From contig NZ_CP046530.1 in the NCBI RefSeq assembly GCF_030408375.1, positions 1,178,001-1,242,000 of the forward strand: a stretch of 64,000 bases of DNA, read 5' to 3'. The notes under the pieces were generated by a model that saw nothing but the letters and a program-made list of their open reading frames with translations, had not been told where the DNA came from and did no database searches. Below, piece after piece: positions 17,540 to 27,649 of this stretch. This stretch comes from Corynebacterium afermentans subsp. lipophilum. Lineage in GTDB: Bacteria; Actinomycetota; Actinomycetes; Mycobacteriales; Mycobacteriaceae. Position 1 is the first letter of the stretch. The number at the start of each line of letters is the position of its first letter. A program made the translations under genes and the position numbers.

Positions 17540-18208
17540 TTATGCCTGTCGAGCTGCAGAAAACCAATCGTCCACGTCACTAGCGCCCGAGCCGACGAAG
17601 TTGTCCGCGGCGAACTTCAACACACCGGCGGGAACCTCCTCGGCGAGTCCCAGCACCGCGCATCTGGCGGCGGCCGCGGCGGACATGCCGTGCCAGGAGT
17701 CCTCCACCACGAGACACTCTCCCGGCGCCGCACCCACGCGCCGGGCTGCCTCGAGGTACATGTCCGGCGCCGGCTTCGCGTGCGCCACTTCGTCGCCGGT
17801 GATGGTGCCTGCGAAGAAGTCGCGCCCGATCGCGTCAATGCACGGATCCGCTACCACCCGCTCTGTGTTAGTGCAGATGAACATCGGCGTGCCCCGCCGT
17901 GCGAGCGACTCGAGCACGCCGCCGATGCCGGGGTTGAGCTCGATGCCGGTGGCGAACAGCTCGCGCATGCGGTCGAACATCCAGGTGCGGTAGCGCTCCA
18001 GGTCGCCGTCTTGCAGCTCGTAACCCGCCCACTCGGCCACCACGTTCAAGGTGTTGGGGAAGCTGCCGCCGATGGTTTTGGCGCGCACCTCCGGGGTCAG
18101 CGGGCGGCCTAGCAGCTCGCCGAGCTCGTACGTGGCCTTGCCCCACAGCGGTTCCGTGTCGATGAGGGTGCCGTCCATGTCCCAGAGGACGGCGGCCGGC
18201 CTACTCAA
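17540..18208 (-). CDS. HAD-superfamily phosphatase
   Basis: A 222-residue haloacid-dehalogenase-like hydrolase of the beta-phosphoglucomutase/phosphoglycolate-phosphatase branch. Motif I AAVLWDMDGTLIDTEP is at the N-terminus, motif II FICTNTERV in the middle, the motif III lysine in HAKPAPDMYLEAARRVG, and motif IV ECLVVEDSWHGMSAAAAA. An alpha-helical cap (residues about 20-90) gives substrate choice, which cannot be predicted. The most likely start is the TTG at 18208, which overlaps the stop of the upstream gene (TTGAGTAG), implying translational coupling. The longer open frame upstream overlaps that gene and is rejected. Confidence 0.85.
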   Translation of the reverse strand: MSRPAAVLWDMDGTLIDTEPLWGKATYELGELLGRPLTPEVRAKTIGGSFPNTLNVVAEWAGYELQDGDLERYRTWMFDRMRELFATGIELNPGIGGVLESLARRGTPMFICTNTERVVADPCIDAIGRDFFAGTITGDEVAHAKPAPDMYLEAARRVGAAPGECLVVEDSWHGMSAAAAARCAVLGLAEEVPAGVLKFAADNFVGSGASDVDDWFSAARQA

Positions 18209-18599
18209 GTTCCGGAAGTTCGTTAAGCGCTTCGTCGGTGGCGCCGGTGGCGGCCGCCGCGCGGAACACCAGGGTCTCGATGTCGGCCTTCTCTTCCGGC
18301 TCAAGCACCGCGTTGGCGTGTTTCTCGTTGAATTCTTCGAGGTTGTCGTAGAACGGCGCCACGACCTTGACCAGCGCGTCGCCCTCAGGGTCGTCGCCGA
18401 GCAAGTCGAGTGCGTCCAGGAACATCTCCAGGAGCTTTTTCAGATCCGGCAGCACTGCCGGGTCGAAGGGCTCTTCCCACAGGTCCTTGTCCTCGTCCTG
18501 GAGGTAGGAGCCGGTGGCGAAGGTGGTCAGGTCGTCGATGAATTCGTCTACCTCGGGCTGAAACTGAGCCCGAATCGAGTTGTCCGCAGCTGCGCTCAT
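18201..18599 (-). CDS. Conserved acidic hypothetical protein
   Basis: A 132-residue, strongly acidic and predicted mostly helical protein (MSAAADNSIRAQFQPEVDEF to NELPELE). I recognise no domain. There is no signal peptide or membrane segment. It lies 24 bases after mshC and is coupled to the HAD phosphatase gene by stop/start overlap, so the three genes are probably co-transcribed. High Asp/Glu content and the LPDLKKLLEMFLDALDLL leucine-rich helix suggest a small protein-interaction module; that is only an impression. Confidence 0.75.
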   Translation of the reverse strand: MSAAADNSIRAQFQPEVDEFIDDLTTFATGSYLQDEDKDLWEEPFDPAVLPDLKKLLEMFLDALDLLGDDPEGDALVKVVAPFYDNLEEFNEKHANAVLEPEEKADIETLVFRAAAATGATDEALNELPELE

Positions 18600-18623
18600 G
18601 CGCCCTATTGTGCGCGAGGCGAG

Positions 18624-19844
18624 CTAAATGCGCACGCCGAGCAGCCCGTCGAGGGCGGTGGCGATGATCTGGTTGCAGTCGCCGGCCGCGCCGTCGAGAA
18701 GCGAAAGTGCCACAGGGGTGTTGAGGTCGTCGGCGAGAATCGCGCGAAGCTTATCGACGACTTCCGTCGCCTCCGCCTCACTGACCTCCTCCGAGAGCTG
18801 CTCACGCCAACGCGCGAGCCGCTTTTCTGCCTCGTCGAGGATCGCGTCGGAGAAGTCCCGGTCCTCGCGGTAGTGACCCGAAAAGACGGCCAGGCGGATC
18901 GCCGACGGGTCGTGGCCCGCCTCCGAGAGCTTGTGCACGAACACGAGGTTGCCCAGGGACTTGGACATCTTCACCCCGTCGAGCGCGATCATGCCGGCGT
19001 GGACGTAGTGGCCCGCCATGCGGTCCACCTCCAGCGCCGCCTCGGCGTGCGCCGCGGAGAATTCGTGGTGCGGAAACGCCAGGTCAGACCCGCCGCCCTG
19101 GATGGCAAAGTGCCCGCCCAGACGGTTGGTCGCAATCGCGGAGCACTCGACGTGCCAGCCGGGCCGGCCCGGACCGAAGGGCGAATCCCAGGCGGGCTCG
19201 CCCTCGCGGTGACCGCGCCAAATCAGCGCATCCAGCGGGTCGCGCTTGCCCTCGCGCTCCGGATCGCCGCCGCGCTCAGCGAAGTACTCCTCCATGGTCG
19301 CGCGGTCCAGGTTGGACTCGTAGCCGAACTGCTTGGTGGCCTCGATGGAGGCGTAGATGTCGCCGTGGTCGAGCTCGTACGCCGCGTCGGCGTCGAGAAG
19401 CTCCTGCACCATCGCGATCACCTCGTCTACCGACTCCATCGCGCCGATGTAGTCGCGGGGCGGGATCACGGACAGGATCTCCATGTCGCTGCGGAACAGG
19501 TTGATCTGGCTGGTGCCGAGTTCGCGCCAGTCCACGCCGTCGCGTTCAGCGCGCTCGAACAATGGGTCGTCCACATCGGTGATGTTTTGCACGTAGTGGA
19601 CCTTGTGGCCGTTGGCGATGAGTTGGCGCTGCGCCAGGTCGAAGGTGAGGTAGGTTGCGGCGTGGCCGAGGTGGGTGGAGTCGTACGGCGTGATGCCGCA
19701 GACGTACATCCCCACCTCCCCGTTCGCGTCCGGGGTGGTGTCTACTTCCTTGACGCGCTGATCGGCGGTGTCGTAGAGCTTCAGTGCCACCGGGGTGCCG
19801 GCGACTGCGGGTACGGACGGGTCGGGCCATGCATGCATGCGCAC
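18624..19844 (-). CDS. mshC: Mycothiol ligase MshC (cysteine--GlcN-Ins ligase)
   Basis: MshC joins cysteine to GlcN-inositol with ATP in mycothiol synthesis. The 406-residue protein is a cysteinyl-tRNA-synthetase paralogue: [18 protein letters not shown] (zinc Cys and HIGH-like loop), [13 protein letters not shown] (zinc ligand region), [12 protein letters not shown], and [10 protein letters not shown] (KMSKS loop). It lacks the long tRNA-binding C-terminus of CysS, and the N-terminal [24 protein letters not shown] matches MshC rather than CysS. The starts at 19844 and 19838 are both possible. Mycothiol synthesis marks the host as an actinobacterium. Confidence 0.95.
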   Translation of the reverse strand: MRMHAWPDPSVPAVAGTPVALKLYDTADQRVKEVDTTPDANGEVGMYVCGITPYDSTHLGHAATYLTFDLAQRQLIANGHKVHYVQNITDVDDPLFERAERDGVDWRELGTSQINLFRSDMEILSVIPPRDYIGAMESVDEVIAMVQELLDADAAYELDHGDIYASIEATKQFGYESNLDRATMEEYFAERGGDPEREGKRDPLDALIWRGHREGEPAWDSPFGPGRPGWHVECSAIATNRLGGHFAIQGGGSDLAFPHHEFSAAHAEAALEVDRMAGHYVHAGMIALDGVKMSKSLGNLVFVHKLSEAGHDPSAIRLAVFSGHYREDRDFSDAILDEAEKRLARWREQLSEEVSEAEATEVVDKLRAILADDLNTPVALSLLDGAAGDCNQIIATALDGLLGVRI

Positions 19845-19854
19845 AACCCTACAA

Positions 19855-20700
19855 CTACGCGGCCATCACGCCAGTGCCGAGCAGCGCCATGACAAGAAGG
19901 CCCAGCGGAATGCGGTAGGCGGCGAACCACGCGAACGAGTGGTTGGACACGAACTTCAGCAGCCACGCGATCGAGATGTAGCCGACCACGAAGGCGATGC
20001 CGGAGCCGGCGAGCAGCTGCAGGCCGCTCGCCGCCTGGCCTGCCTGAGGGTCGAAGGCGTCCGGCAGGGAGAACAGCCCGGAGGCCAGCACGGCGGGGAT
20101 GGCCAGCAGGAAGGAAAAGCGGGTGGCCACCTCGCGGTCGAGGTTGCGGAAAAGGCCGCCGGAGATGGTGCCGCCGGAGCGCGACACACCCGGGATGAGC
20201 GCCAGGCACTGCCACAGACCCATCACAACCGCGTCCTTCATGGTTAGGTCCTCGAAGCCGCGGGTCTTCTTGCCGCGACGCTCGGCCAGGATGAACACCA
20301 GCGAGAACAGGATCAGCACGGTGGCGGTGATCCAGAGGTTGCGGAAGTTCTCGCGGATTACGTCTTTGAGCAGCACGCCCGCGATGCCGACCGGGATGGT
20401 GCCAGCGATGACCATCCACCCCATGCGGTAGTCGAAGTTCCTCTTGGACTTGTCCGCTAGGCCGGCGAACCAGGCGGTGAGGATGCGCCAGATATCTTTG
20501 GCAAAGAACACCAGTACGGCTAACTCGGTGCCCAGTTGGATCACGGCGGTGAAGCTGGCGCCGGCGTCTTCGCCCCAAAACAGCTGGGAGACGATGCGCA
20601 GGTGGCCCGAGGAAGATACTGGCAGAAACTCGGTGAGGCCCTGGACGATGGACAGGACGATCACCTGCACCCAGGACATGGTGGTGGCGGGATCAGTCAT
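19855..20700 (-). CDS. uppP: Undecaprenyl-diphosphatase UppP (BacA)
   Basis: An integral membrane phosphatase of about 281 residues that recycles undecaprenyl diphosphate to the monophosphate carrier used in cell-wall synthesis. Both active-site motifs are present: [18 protein letters not shown] near residue 20 and [21 protein letters not shown] near residue 170. There are about eight hydrophobic helices. I prefer the ATG at 20700 ([12 protein letters not shown]); a GTG four codons upstream also fits. Immediately upstream of mshC, as in related genomes. Confidence 0.95.
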   Translation of the reverse strand: MTDPATTMSWVQVIVLSIVQGLTEFLPVSSSGHLRIVSQLFWGEDAGASFTAVIQLGTELAVLVFFAKDIWRILTAWFAGLADKSKRNFDYRMGWMVIAGTIPVGIAGVLLKDVIRENFRNLWITATVLILFSLVFILAERRGKKTRGFEDLTMKDAVVMGLWQCLALIPGVSRSGGTISGGLFRNLDREVATRFSFLLAIPAVLASGLFSLPDAFDPQAGQAASGLQLLAGSGIAFVVGYISIAWLLKFVSNHSFAWFAAYRIPLGLLVMALLGTGVMAA

Positions 20701-20770
20701 GGCGAAAGACACTACCCCGCCCGCTTAGCCATCGCGGTACGCGACGGGCGCGTTGCTAGGCTTTGGCCTT

Positions 20771-21823
20771 GTGAATGCTCGTCTATTTGCCCCCAGTTCC
20801 CGCCTCCGCTTCGCCGCTGTTTCCGGTGCCGTCGCGGCTGCCCTGGCGCTGAGCGCCTGCGGCGCGTCTCCTTCCGCCAAGATCGAGGAAGCGGGCGGTG
20901 AGGCGGCCGCGAACATGGGCAGCGCTGAGCCGGTGCAGTCCCCGCAGTCGTCGGACCCGGCGGGCGCAGTGGTGAACTTCGAGCCAGTGAGCGATGTGGA
21001 CGAGACGAACGGCCGCATCGGCGTGCGCACTGAAAACGCGCTGACCATCGGCACTCTCGAGGAGATCCAGCAGGGCAAGGCCGCCCGCCACGAGCTGGAC
21101 CAATCCTGTGGCGAGGCTTCCGCAAACGCCGGCACCTTCGCGCTTGCCTGCGCGGGCGAGATCAAGCTCTTCGGCGACCGGGAGGAGACTATCGCCACCG
21201 ATAAGCCGGTCACGGTGGCCACGGTGGCGTCGACAGGCGAGGTGCTCGCAGGCAGCGACACTGAGCGCAAGGTGTGGGTCTTCGACGGCGGCGAGCTGAA
21301 AGACACCATCGACGTCGCGCGCGAGACCGACCAGCTTGAGGCGGTGCAGGTGGACGACCAGCACGACTCCGTGGTGCGCACCAACCGCTTCGACACCACC
21401 ATCCAGGACATTGACTGGAACGGCTCGCGCCAGGGCGGCACCCTGCGGGTCGGCCTGGGCGTGGGCAAGGTGCGCGGCGGCGAGCACGGCCTGGTGCTGG
21501 CCGCGGATTCCACCGGCAACCAGATCCACGTCTACACCACCGACGACATCATCCGCCTCCAGCAGTCCGCACCCGTGCCGGAGGGGCCCTGGGACGCCGC
21601 GTGGGATCCTGCGCAGCGCCTTGCGTGGGTCAGCTCGCTGGCCAGCAACACCGCCACCGGCTACGACATCTCGCAAGGCATTCCGGTGAAACGCAAGCAC
21701 TTCGCCACCGTCGCCGATGCCCAGAGCATCATTACGCTTGACGACGGCACCGTGGTCGCCGCCTCCGCATCCGGCGACGGCATCCAGATCGTCTCCCCCG
21801 CCGACCAGACCGAGAGCAACTAG
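20771..21823 (+). CDS. Probable lipoprotein with beta-propeller-like domain
   Basis: A 350-residue exported protein. The signal peptide (residues 1-30) ends in the lipobox LSAC, so it should be lipid-anchored at the outer face of the membrane. The rest has repeated short strands with VWVFDGGELKDTIDVA, IHVYTTDD and TATGYDISQG patterns reminiscent of a six- or seven-bladed propeller, but no catalytic signature is evident. GTG at 20771 is taken as start because the signal peptide begins right after it. It ends 12 bases before pyrD and is probably co-transcribed. Function unknown. Confidence 0.82.
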   Translation: MNARLFAPSSRLRFAAVSGAVAAALALSACGASPSAKIEEAGGEAAANMGSAEPVQSPQSSDPAGAVVNFEPVSDVDETNGRIGVRTENALTIGTLEEIQQGKAARHELDQSCGEASANAGTFALACAGEIKLFGDREETIATDKPVTVATVASTGEVLAGSDTERKVWVFDGGELKDTIDVARETDQLEAVQVDDQHDSVVRTNRFDTTIQDIDWNGSRQGGTLRVGLGVGKVRGGEHGLVLAADSTGNQIHVYTTDDIIRLQQSAPVPEGPWDAAWDPAQRLAWVSSLASNTATGYDISQGIPVKRKHFATVADAQSIITLDDGTVVAASASGDGIQIVSPADQTESN

Positions 21824-21835
21824 GAGATACCACCC

Positions 21836-22915
21836 ATGACGCTCTACGACCGCGCACTCAAGCTCATGTTCCTGCTGCCGCCGGAGCGCATCCACGGCAT
21901 CATCAGCGGCGCGTTGCAGACGCTGCACTTGGTCACCCCGGTCAACCGCGTGATGGAAAAGGCCGTGCGCGTGCACGACCCGGTGCTGCACCAAACTGTT
22001 TTCGGCGTGGATTTTCCCGCCCCGCTGGGGCTGGCGGCCGGCTTTGACAAGAACGCCGAGGCGATCGACTCCTGGGGCGCGATCGGCTTCGGCTACGCCG
22101 AGATGGGCACCGTGACCCCGAAGTCCCAGCCGGGCAACCCCACGCCGCGTCTGTTCCGCCTGCCGGAGGACAAGGCGATTTTGAACCGCATGGGCTTCAA
22201 CAACAAGGGCGCGCTCGTGGTCGCCGACAACCTCCGCGCGCGGCGCTCCCGCGACGTGGTGGGCATCAACATCGGCAAGAACAAGACCTCCGAAGATGCC
22301 GTGGCGGACTACCGCGCCACCGCGACGCTTCTGGGCCAGCTTGCGGACTACCTGGTGGTCAACGTCTCTTCCCCCAACACGCCGGGTCTGCGCGACCTGC
22401 AGGCGGTGGAGGAACTCCGCCCGATCCTGGAGGTTGTAAAGAGGTCCACCACCACCCCGGTGCTGGTGAAGATCGCGCCAGATCTTTCCGACGAAGACAT
22501 CGACGCCGTGGCTGACCTCGCCGTGGAGCTGGACCTTGCTGGCATCGTGGCCACCAACACCACCATCTCCCGCGACGGGCTGAAAACTCCCGCCTCCAGG
22601 GTGGAGAAGATGGGCGCAGGCGGGATCAGCGGTGCCCCGTTACAGAAGCGCTCGCTCGAGGTGCTCAAGCGCCTCAACGAGCGAGTCGGCGACAAGCTGG
22701 TGCTGGTCAGCGTCGGCGGCATTTCCACCCCGGAGCGGGCGTGGGAGCGCATCGCCGCGGGCGCGAGCCTGCTGCAGGGCTACACCCCGTTCATCTACGG
22801 CGGGCTGGGCTGGATCCGCGGCATTCACCGCGGGATCGCCGCACAGATTAAAGCCCACGGCCTGGACTCGATTGAGCAGGCCGTGGGCAGCGGGCTGGAG
22901 TGGAAAGAACTCTAA
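21836..22915 (+). CDS. pyrD: Dihydroorotate dehydrogenase (quinone), class 2
   Basis: A 359-residue FMN enzyme that oxidises dihydroorotate to orotate and passes electrons to membrane quinones. The N-terminal amphipathic helices ([20 protein letters not shown]) are the membrane/quinone-binding part of class 2 enzymes. FMN and substrate motifs are [27 protein letters not shown] with the catalytic serine, [22 protein letters not shown] and [25 protein letters not shown]. Shine-Dalgarno AGGAG precedes the ATG. The stop interlocks with the convergent small membrane protein gene (CTAA). Confidence 0.97.
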   Translation: MTLYDRALKLMFLLPPERIHGIISGALQTLHLVTPVNRVMEKAVRVHDPVLHQTVFGVDFPAPLGLAAGFDKNAEAIDSWGAIGFGYAEMGTVTPKSQPGNPTPRLFRLPEDKAILNRMGFNNKGALVVADNLRARRSRDVVGINIGKNKTSEDAVADYRATATLLGQLADYLVVNVSSPNTPGLRDLQAVEELRPILEVVKRSTTTPVLVKIAPDLSDEDIDAVADLAVELDLAGIVATNTTISRDGLKTPASRVEKMGAGGISGAPLQKRSLEVLKRLNERVGDKLVLVSVGGISTPERAWERIAAGASLLQGYTPFIYGGLGWIRGIHRGIAAQIKAHGLDSIEQAVGSGLEWKEL

Positions 22916-23268
22916 ACGCGCCCTGCTGCGCTGCGGCGCAGAACCACCGCGCACAGCCCGGCGGCGAGCGCCCACCCGATGAGCCAGAACGGTGTGGTGA
23001 CCATGAATTCAGTGTCGGGCGCGATGAAGCCGAGCCCGATGAGCACCACCGCCGCCAGCAGCGCGCCCACCTGGGTGCGGGAACCTGCTTGGTTGGTGTT
23101 GTAGGTGGCGAAGGCACCGACGATGGCCACCGCGGCGATCACGGAGAGCACCTGCGGGGTAATCGAAAACGCGGCGTCGCCTCGAAGCAGCGCCAGCACG
23201 GCGTAGAGCACTAACACGAGCGCGATGCCCAAAAACGCGCCGCCGACGCGAAGTTGCACTGAAACCAT
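22912..23268 (-). CDS. Small hypothetical membrane protein
   Basis: A 118-residue protein with four hydrophobic segments (residues about 8-27, 39-57, 67-83 and 92-110) and a basic C-terminus ([11 protein letters not shown]). No catalytic motif is visible and I do not recognise the family. It follows the PEBP-like gene by ten bases on the same strand and could be co-transcribed with it. Convergent with pyrD. Confidence 0.75.
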   Translation of the reverse strand: MVSVQLRVGGAFLGIALVLVLYAVLALLRGDAAFSITPQVLSVIAAVAIVGAFATYNTNQAGSRTQVGALLAAVVLIGLGFIAPDTEFMVTTPFWLIGWALAAGLCAVVLRRSAAGRV

Positions 23269-23278
23269 TCGGCGAATC

Positions 23279-23812
23279 TTACTGGTTTTCGTACCAGCCC
23301 CAGATGATGGCGCGGCCGAGCGAGTGAAAGTTCAGGTTGAAGCCGAGCTGGGTGGGGTTGGCAATCTCGTCTGCAGGCAGCTCCGTGTCCACCGCGTGTA
23401 CGGCGAACAGGTAGCGGTGCGGGCCGTGGCCTGCCGGCGGGTTGGCGCCGTAGTAGCCCTTCACGCCGCTGTCGCCGGTGAGCACGACCGCGCCGACGCC
23501 GAGATCCTCCTTCGCGCCTGCTCCGGAGGGCAGCTCGGTAACGTCCGCGGGGATGTTAAAGGCGGACCAGTGCCAGAAACCTGACGCAGTCGGTGCGTCC
23601 GGGTCGAAACAGGTCACCGCGAAGGTCTTGGTGCCCTCCGGGGCACCGGACCAGGACAGCTGCGGGCTGGTGGCACTGTCGCCGGCCAGTGCGTCGGCAA
23701 GCCGCTCGCCGTCGACGATGTCCTCGGAGGCGATGTCGAAGGACGGCACGTCCGTCAGCGGCGCGTACGGGTCGGGGCCGGGGAAACGGTCGGAAACATA
23801 GTTGGCAGTCAT
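23279..23812 (-). CDS. PEBP/YbhB family (Raf-kinase-inhibitor-like) protein
   Basis: A 177-residue protein of the phosphatidylethanolamine-binding-protein family. Signatures include LSWSGAPEGTKTFAVTCFDPDAPTASGFWHWSAFNIP and GYYGANPPAGHGPHRYLFAVHAVD, which line the ligand-binding pocket. There is no signal peptide, so it is cytoplasmic. Bacterial members have no settled role. It lies 21 bases downstream of the ABC exporter gene on the same strand. Confidence 0.9.
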   Translation of the reverse strand: MTANYVSDRFPGPDPYAPLTDVPSFDIASEDIVDGERLADALAGDSATSPQLSWSGAPEGTKTFAVTCFDPDAPTASGFWHWSAFNIPADVTELPSGAGAKEDLGVGAVVLTGDSGVKGYYGANPPAGHGPHRYLFAVHAVDTELPADEIANPTQLGFNLNFHSLGRAIIWGWYENQ

Positions 23813-23833
23813 GACCCCATTCCTACCGGAGAG

Positions 23834-25639
23834 CTAGTGACCCCCGCCACTCCACGCGGCGAAAAGTTGCGCGTATCTCCCGCCGGCTGCCATGAGCTGG
23901 GCGTGGGTGCCGTCCTCGATGATGCGCCCGGCGTCCATGACCAAAATTCGGTCCGCGGCCGCCGCCTGGTCCAGGCGGTGCGCCACCACCAACGCCGTGG
24001 TGCCCTCCGCGATGCGTGCGGCCGCTTCTTCCAGTGTGTTCGTGGCGTCGCTGCCGGCTTCTGCCGTGGCCTCGTCCAGGATGAGCACCTTCGGTCTTGA
24101 CAGTGCGACGCGCGCGAGTGCCAGCTGCTGCTCCACCTCCGGCGGGAGCTCCTCCGCTCCCGCGCCGACGGCGGTGTCCAGCCCTTTCGGGAACAAGCGC
24201 GCGAACTGGGTGCCATCCGGGTCGAGCCCGACGTGTTTTAACGCGCGCAGCAGTTCTGCATCGGTGGCCCCCTGGGCGGCCATCGAGAGGTCCTCGCGCA
24301 ACGTGCCGGCGAACAGGTGGACATCCTGGGTGAGCAGGGTGACGTTCTTCGCGGTCCACGTGTCGCTGACCTGCGAAGTGCCCACTCTTCCCACCCGGAT
24401 GCTGCCTGCCGTGGGCTCCACCAGCCCCGCGATGAGCGCGGCGAGCGTGGACTTACCCGCTCCCGAGGTACCCACCAGCGCGGTGATTGTTCCCGCTTCC
24501 AGCGTGACAGAGAGGTCCTCCAGCACGTTGGCGCCGCCCGGGTACGCGAAGGAGACGTGGTCGACTACCACCTCCACGGGCTGAGTCAGGTCCTCCGGTA
24601 CCGCTGTGGCGACGCGGCCGTCCGCGAGCTTGGCCAGGCTCACCGCGCGGCCTACGGCGGTGGCCGCACCTTGCAGCTCGCCGACGAAGAACAGGGCGTT
24701 GAACACCATGACTTCGGCGCGGATCACCATGAACACCGCTGCGCTCGCCTGGCCCGGGGTGACAGCGCCGGCCGAGGCGAGCCAGGCACCCACGCCGAGG
24801 GTGAGTAGCACCCACGCGGCGAAAGCGACCTGGCCGATGCCTGTGAGCCGGATGAACCAGGGCACACGGTCCATCTCCGCTTCCACGGCGCCCCAAGAGG
24901 TCCGCCGCATCCGGGCCAGTGCCCAGCGCTCCAAATCGAAGGCGCGCAGGGTGGGCAGCCCCCGGACGGTATCCAGCAGCACTGCGTTGCGGCGCGCCTC
25001 CGCCACGCTCACGGCGTTGGAGGCAGCCGGGATCGCCCGCACCACTTCACGGGCGAACGGGTAGGTGCAGATGCAGACTGCGACGAGGATAAGGGCGAAG
25101 CGGACGTCGATAAGCAAAAGCCCGATAAACGTGATCGGAAAGACGAACACGGTGGTGAGCACGCGCGAACCGATGGCGGTGATGGTTTGGACGACGTCGT
25201 CGATGTCCTTGGTCATGCGTGTGATCACGTTGCCGGTGCCGAGCTCCATCACCCGCGGCACGGGTGCGCGCAGGATCGCGTCGAGGCAGCGACGGCGCAA
25301 GTCGATGGACGCGCGGGCGACCTTGAGGCCCACCACGTAGTTACCGAGGGCGCGCAGGAACATCTCGACGAGCATGCAGGCCAACGCCAGTCCAACAGTC
25401 CACACAAAGGCGCGGGTGCCGGTGCCCAGTAGCGGCACCTCGCCTCCGGTGAGCGGGTCGACGCTGCGCCCGAACAGGTTCGACTGCGTGGTGTACACGG
25501 CGACGATGAGCGCCTGGATGAGCAGCAGACCCGCCCACCAGCGTCTGTCCAGCGCGTTGGGCAGCGCCGAGAGGTACGCAAAGGTCTCCTTCACACTTGC
25601 GGGTGCGACCGCGTCTGTGCGTGCGTAATCGCGCGCCAT
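23834..25639 (-). CDS. ABC exporter half-transporter A (intact Walker A, degenerate signature)
   Basis: A 601-residue fused membrane/ATPase protein. Six transmembrane helices occupy about residues 35-325 and the ATPase domain about 355-601. It has Walker A GTSGAGKST, Q-loop LLTQDVHLFAGTL, Walker B VLILDEATAEAG and H-loop VVAHRLDQ. Where the ABC signature LSGGQ is expected the sequence reads LPPEVEQQLALARVAL, so it is lost. Its partner gene directly upstream has the opposite defects; together they make a heterodimer with one complete ATP site. Substrate unknown. The two genes touch (stop TAG, then ATG). Confidence 0.9.
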   Translation of the reverse strand: MARDYARTDAVAPASVKETFAYLSALPNALDRRWWAGLLLIQALIVAVYTTQSNLFGRSVDPLTGGEVPLLGTGTRAFVWTVGLALACMLVEMFLRALGNYVVGLKVARASIDLRRRCLDAILRAPVPRVMELGTGNVITRMTKDIDDVVQTITAIGSRVLTTVFVFPITFIGLLLIDVRFALILVAVCICTYPFAREVVRAIPAASNAVSVAEARRNAVLLDTVRGLPTLRAFDLERWALARMRRTSWGAVEAEMDRVPWFIRLTGIGQVAFAAWVLLTLGVGAWLASAGAVTPGQASAAVFMVIRAEVMVFNALFFVGELQGAATAVGRAVSLAKLADGRVATAVPEDLTQPVEVVVDHVSFAYPGGANVLEDLSVTLEAGTITALVGTSGAGKSTLAALIAGLVEPTAGSIRVGRVGTSQVSDTWTAKNVTLLTQDVHLFAGTLREDLSMAAQGATDAELLRALKHVGLDPDGTQFARLFPKGLDTAVGAGAEELPPEVEQQLALARVALSRPKVLILDEATAEAGSDATNTLEEAAARIAEGTTALVVAHRLDQAAAADRILVMDAGRIIEDGTHAQLMAAGGRYAQLFAAWSGGGH

Positions 25640-27181
25640 CTACGCCACCTCCAGCGCGGTTCCGGCGTGCTGCCACGCCGCGTTTCCGGTGATGACCACG
25701 GTGGTTTTGTCCGCCCTGAGCGCGGCGACGGCCGCCACGACGTCCGCCTGGGTCACGGAATCGAGCCCCGTGGTTGGGTCGTCCAGGATGAGCACGTCCG
25801 GGTCGGCGGCGAGTGCCCTGGCGAGCGCGACGCGCTGACGCTGCCCGCCGGAGAGGTTCAGGCCGGCCTCCCCAAGCGGCGCGTCCGGCAACTCGCCGTT
25901 TTCGCCTATGCCGCCGAGCCTGCGGAGAATGTCCTGGCAGTGGGCGGCGGCGAGCGCTTGTTTCACCGCTTCTTCCGGTACATCCCCGCGCGGATTCACG
26001 TTGTCCGCGATGGTGCCTTCAAACACGTTGACGGTGTGCGGCGGGAACAGGACATCGCCGCGCTGCGCCCACGCGGTGGCTGTGGCGTAGGAGCGCTCCG
26101 CCGGCTCGAGGATCCACAGCCCCGCGCCTGGGACCGGGGTGCCTGTCGGCTCAGGCCCCGCGGTGTCGTCGCCCGCGTGGTGCAACTGCTCGATTCGCTG
26201 ACCGCTCGCGACGGCCCTGCCCCACCCGCTGGCTAAATCGCCGAACGCGAAGCCCGCCATGTTCAACGCCGGCGGCACCAACAGTGCCACGGACGTCAGC
26301 TGTCCCGGGGTGATCCCCCCGCGCAGCGTCATCCACGCGCTGAAGCCCACGATGGCAAGGTTGCACAGCCACGCCACGCAGAACCTGGCAAAACCCAGCC
26401 ACACCTCCACACGCAGGTGGGTGAGCATGAGGCGCTTCGCCTTGGCCGTCTCCTCGTGGAAGCGCTCAGCGACGGTCCCGCCCGCCCCCAGGCCCTTGAC
26501 AGTGCGAATGCCTTGCGACGCATCCGTGGCCAAGCCAGCAACGTCCGCCTCCGCGGCGCGGCGCTTCAGCGACACCCGCGTCACCGGCCCCGCGGTCCAC
26601 GCGGCGAACAGGGCGATGATTAACGCACTCGCCGGGATGGCCAGCGAGATCCACGGGGAGACCGACCACATCGCCACCATCGCGCCGGCCGCGTAGCCGA
26701 TGGCCATCAGCGGAAACGACAGCAGCTCACGGTAGCGGCCGACAGTGTTCGCGTCCGCGTCGATGGTGTTGAGCACCGTGCCGGGGCTCATCGCTCCCGC
26801 CCCGCGGCGCAGCACGCCCGAGGACAGGTGTTGCTGTGCGTTGTGGGTGACGCGGCGCACTGAGGCTGAAGCTAAGCCGTCGCCGGTGGCCTCGCCGATG
26901 AACTGGAGGATGAAAATGCCGACCAGCACCGCGAAAAGCCACCACGCGTTGAACGTGCTCTCGCCCACCAGGCCGTCCACGATCATGCCCACCACCACCG
27001 GCACAAACGCGGCGATTCCGGTGCCGAGAAGGTAGCTGACAATGTGCAGTGCCAACACGCCCGGATATGCGCCGACCATGTCCCTGACCACGCGGTTTCC
27101 ACTACTCCAGCGCGCCGGGTGGAGACGGTTCGGATCGTCCGCAGGTGGCGCGGGTGGGACGAACCAGCTGTACGTCTTCAT
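25640..27181 (-). CDS. ABC exporter half-transporter B (no Walker A, intact signature)
   Basis: A 513-residue partner of the downstream exporter half. Residues about 35-310 hold the six-helix membrane domain. The ATPase domain is shortened: after [14 protein letters not shown] the sequence goes almost at once to the Q-loop-like [19 protein letters not shown], with no Walker A. It keeps the signature [15 protein letters not shown], but Walker B reads [12 protein letters not shown] (Asp in place of catalytic Glu) and the H-loop position is ITGNAAW. The frame is open throughout, so the loss is not a simple frameshift. The ATG at 27181 ([13 protein letters not shown]) is preferred over an upstream start. 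Confidence 0.88.
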   Translation of the reverse strand: MKTYSWFVPPAPPADDPNRLHPARWSSGNRVVRDMVGAYPGVLALHIVSYLLGTGIAAFVPVVVGMIVDGLVGESTFNAWWLFAVLVGIFILQFIGEATGDGLASASVRRVTHNAQQHLSSGVLRRGAGAMSPGTVLNTIDADANTVGRYRELLSFPLMAIGYAAGAMVAMWSVSPWISLAIPASALIIALFAAWTAGPVTRVSLKRRAAEADVAGLATDASQGIRTVKGLGAGGTVAERFHEETAKAKRLMLTHLRVEVWLGFARFCVAWLCNLAIVGFSAWMTLRGGITPGQLTSVALLVPPALNMAGFAFGDLASGWGRAVASGQRIEQLHHAGDDTAGPEPTGTPVPGAGLWILEPAERSYATATAWAQRGDVLFPPHTVNVFEGTIADNVNPRGDVPEEAVKQALAAAHCQDILRRLGGIGENGELPDAPLGEAGLNLSGGQRQRVALARALAADPDVLILDDPTTGLDSVTQADVVAAVAALRADKTTVVITGNAAWQHAGTALEVA

Positions 27182-27310
27182 TCTGCGCGGTGGGGGCATC
27201 ATTCTGGAAAACCTAGCAAATTTTCAGGGTTGTACTGGCGATTTGGCGGTTCAATCGGCCCGCCCTATAGTTATGCGAGTGCCCAGCCGCGAGGCTGAAA
27301 AACACCCTAA

Positions 27311-27396
27311 GCCCGGGTGGCGGAATGGCAGACGCGCTAGCTTGAGGTGCTAGTGTCCTATTAACGGACGTGGGGGTTCAAGTCCCCCTCCGGGCA
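27311..27396 (+). tRNA. tRNA-Leu (anticodon GAG)
   Basis: The sequence folds as an 86-nt class II tRNA. The acceptor stem is GCCCGGG with TCCGGGC (one G-U pair) plus discriminator A. The anticodon arm CTAGC-TTGAGGT-GCTAG gives anticodon GAG. A long variable arm follows (TGTCCTATTAACGGACG), and the T-arm is GGGGGTTCAAGTCCCCC. The 3' CCA is not encoded. A rho-independent terminator follows ten bases downstream. Confidence 0.97.
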
Positions 27397-27405
27397 CAGA
27401 CCCAT

Positions 27406-27440
27406 CACCCCGTTCGCATACGTTGCGACGGGGTGTTTTT
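27406..27440 (+). terminator. Rho-independent terminator of tRNA-Leu
   Basis: CACCCCGTTCGCA at 27406-27418 pairs with TGCGACGGGGTG at 27424-27435 (one bulge) and is followed by five T residues. Placed right after the tRNA. Confidence 0.85.
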
Positions 27441-27649
27441 CGTTGTCGCGCTGCTGCTACGACCAGGCAGGCCCGCCCATCGCGCCCAGCGATCCCCCGC
27501 TCGAACGATCCGTACCGGGGTACTCAAACTCGAAGTAACGATCCAAGACCACAACGAACAGAAAACCCAGTCCGGCGAGCCCTCGTGCAATTGCCGATAA
27601 TGTTTTGGTGCTCGGGAAGCGTATGCCCTCTAACAAGAGAGGAATTGTG

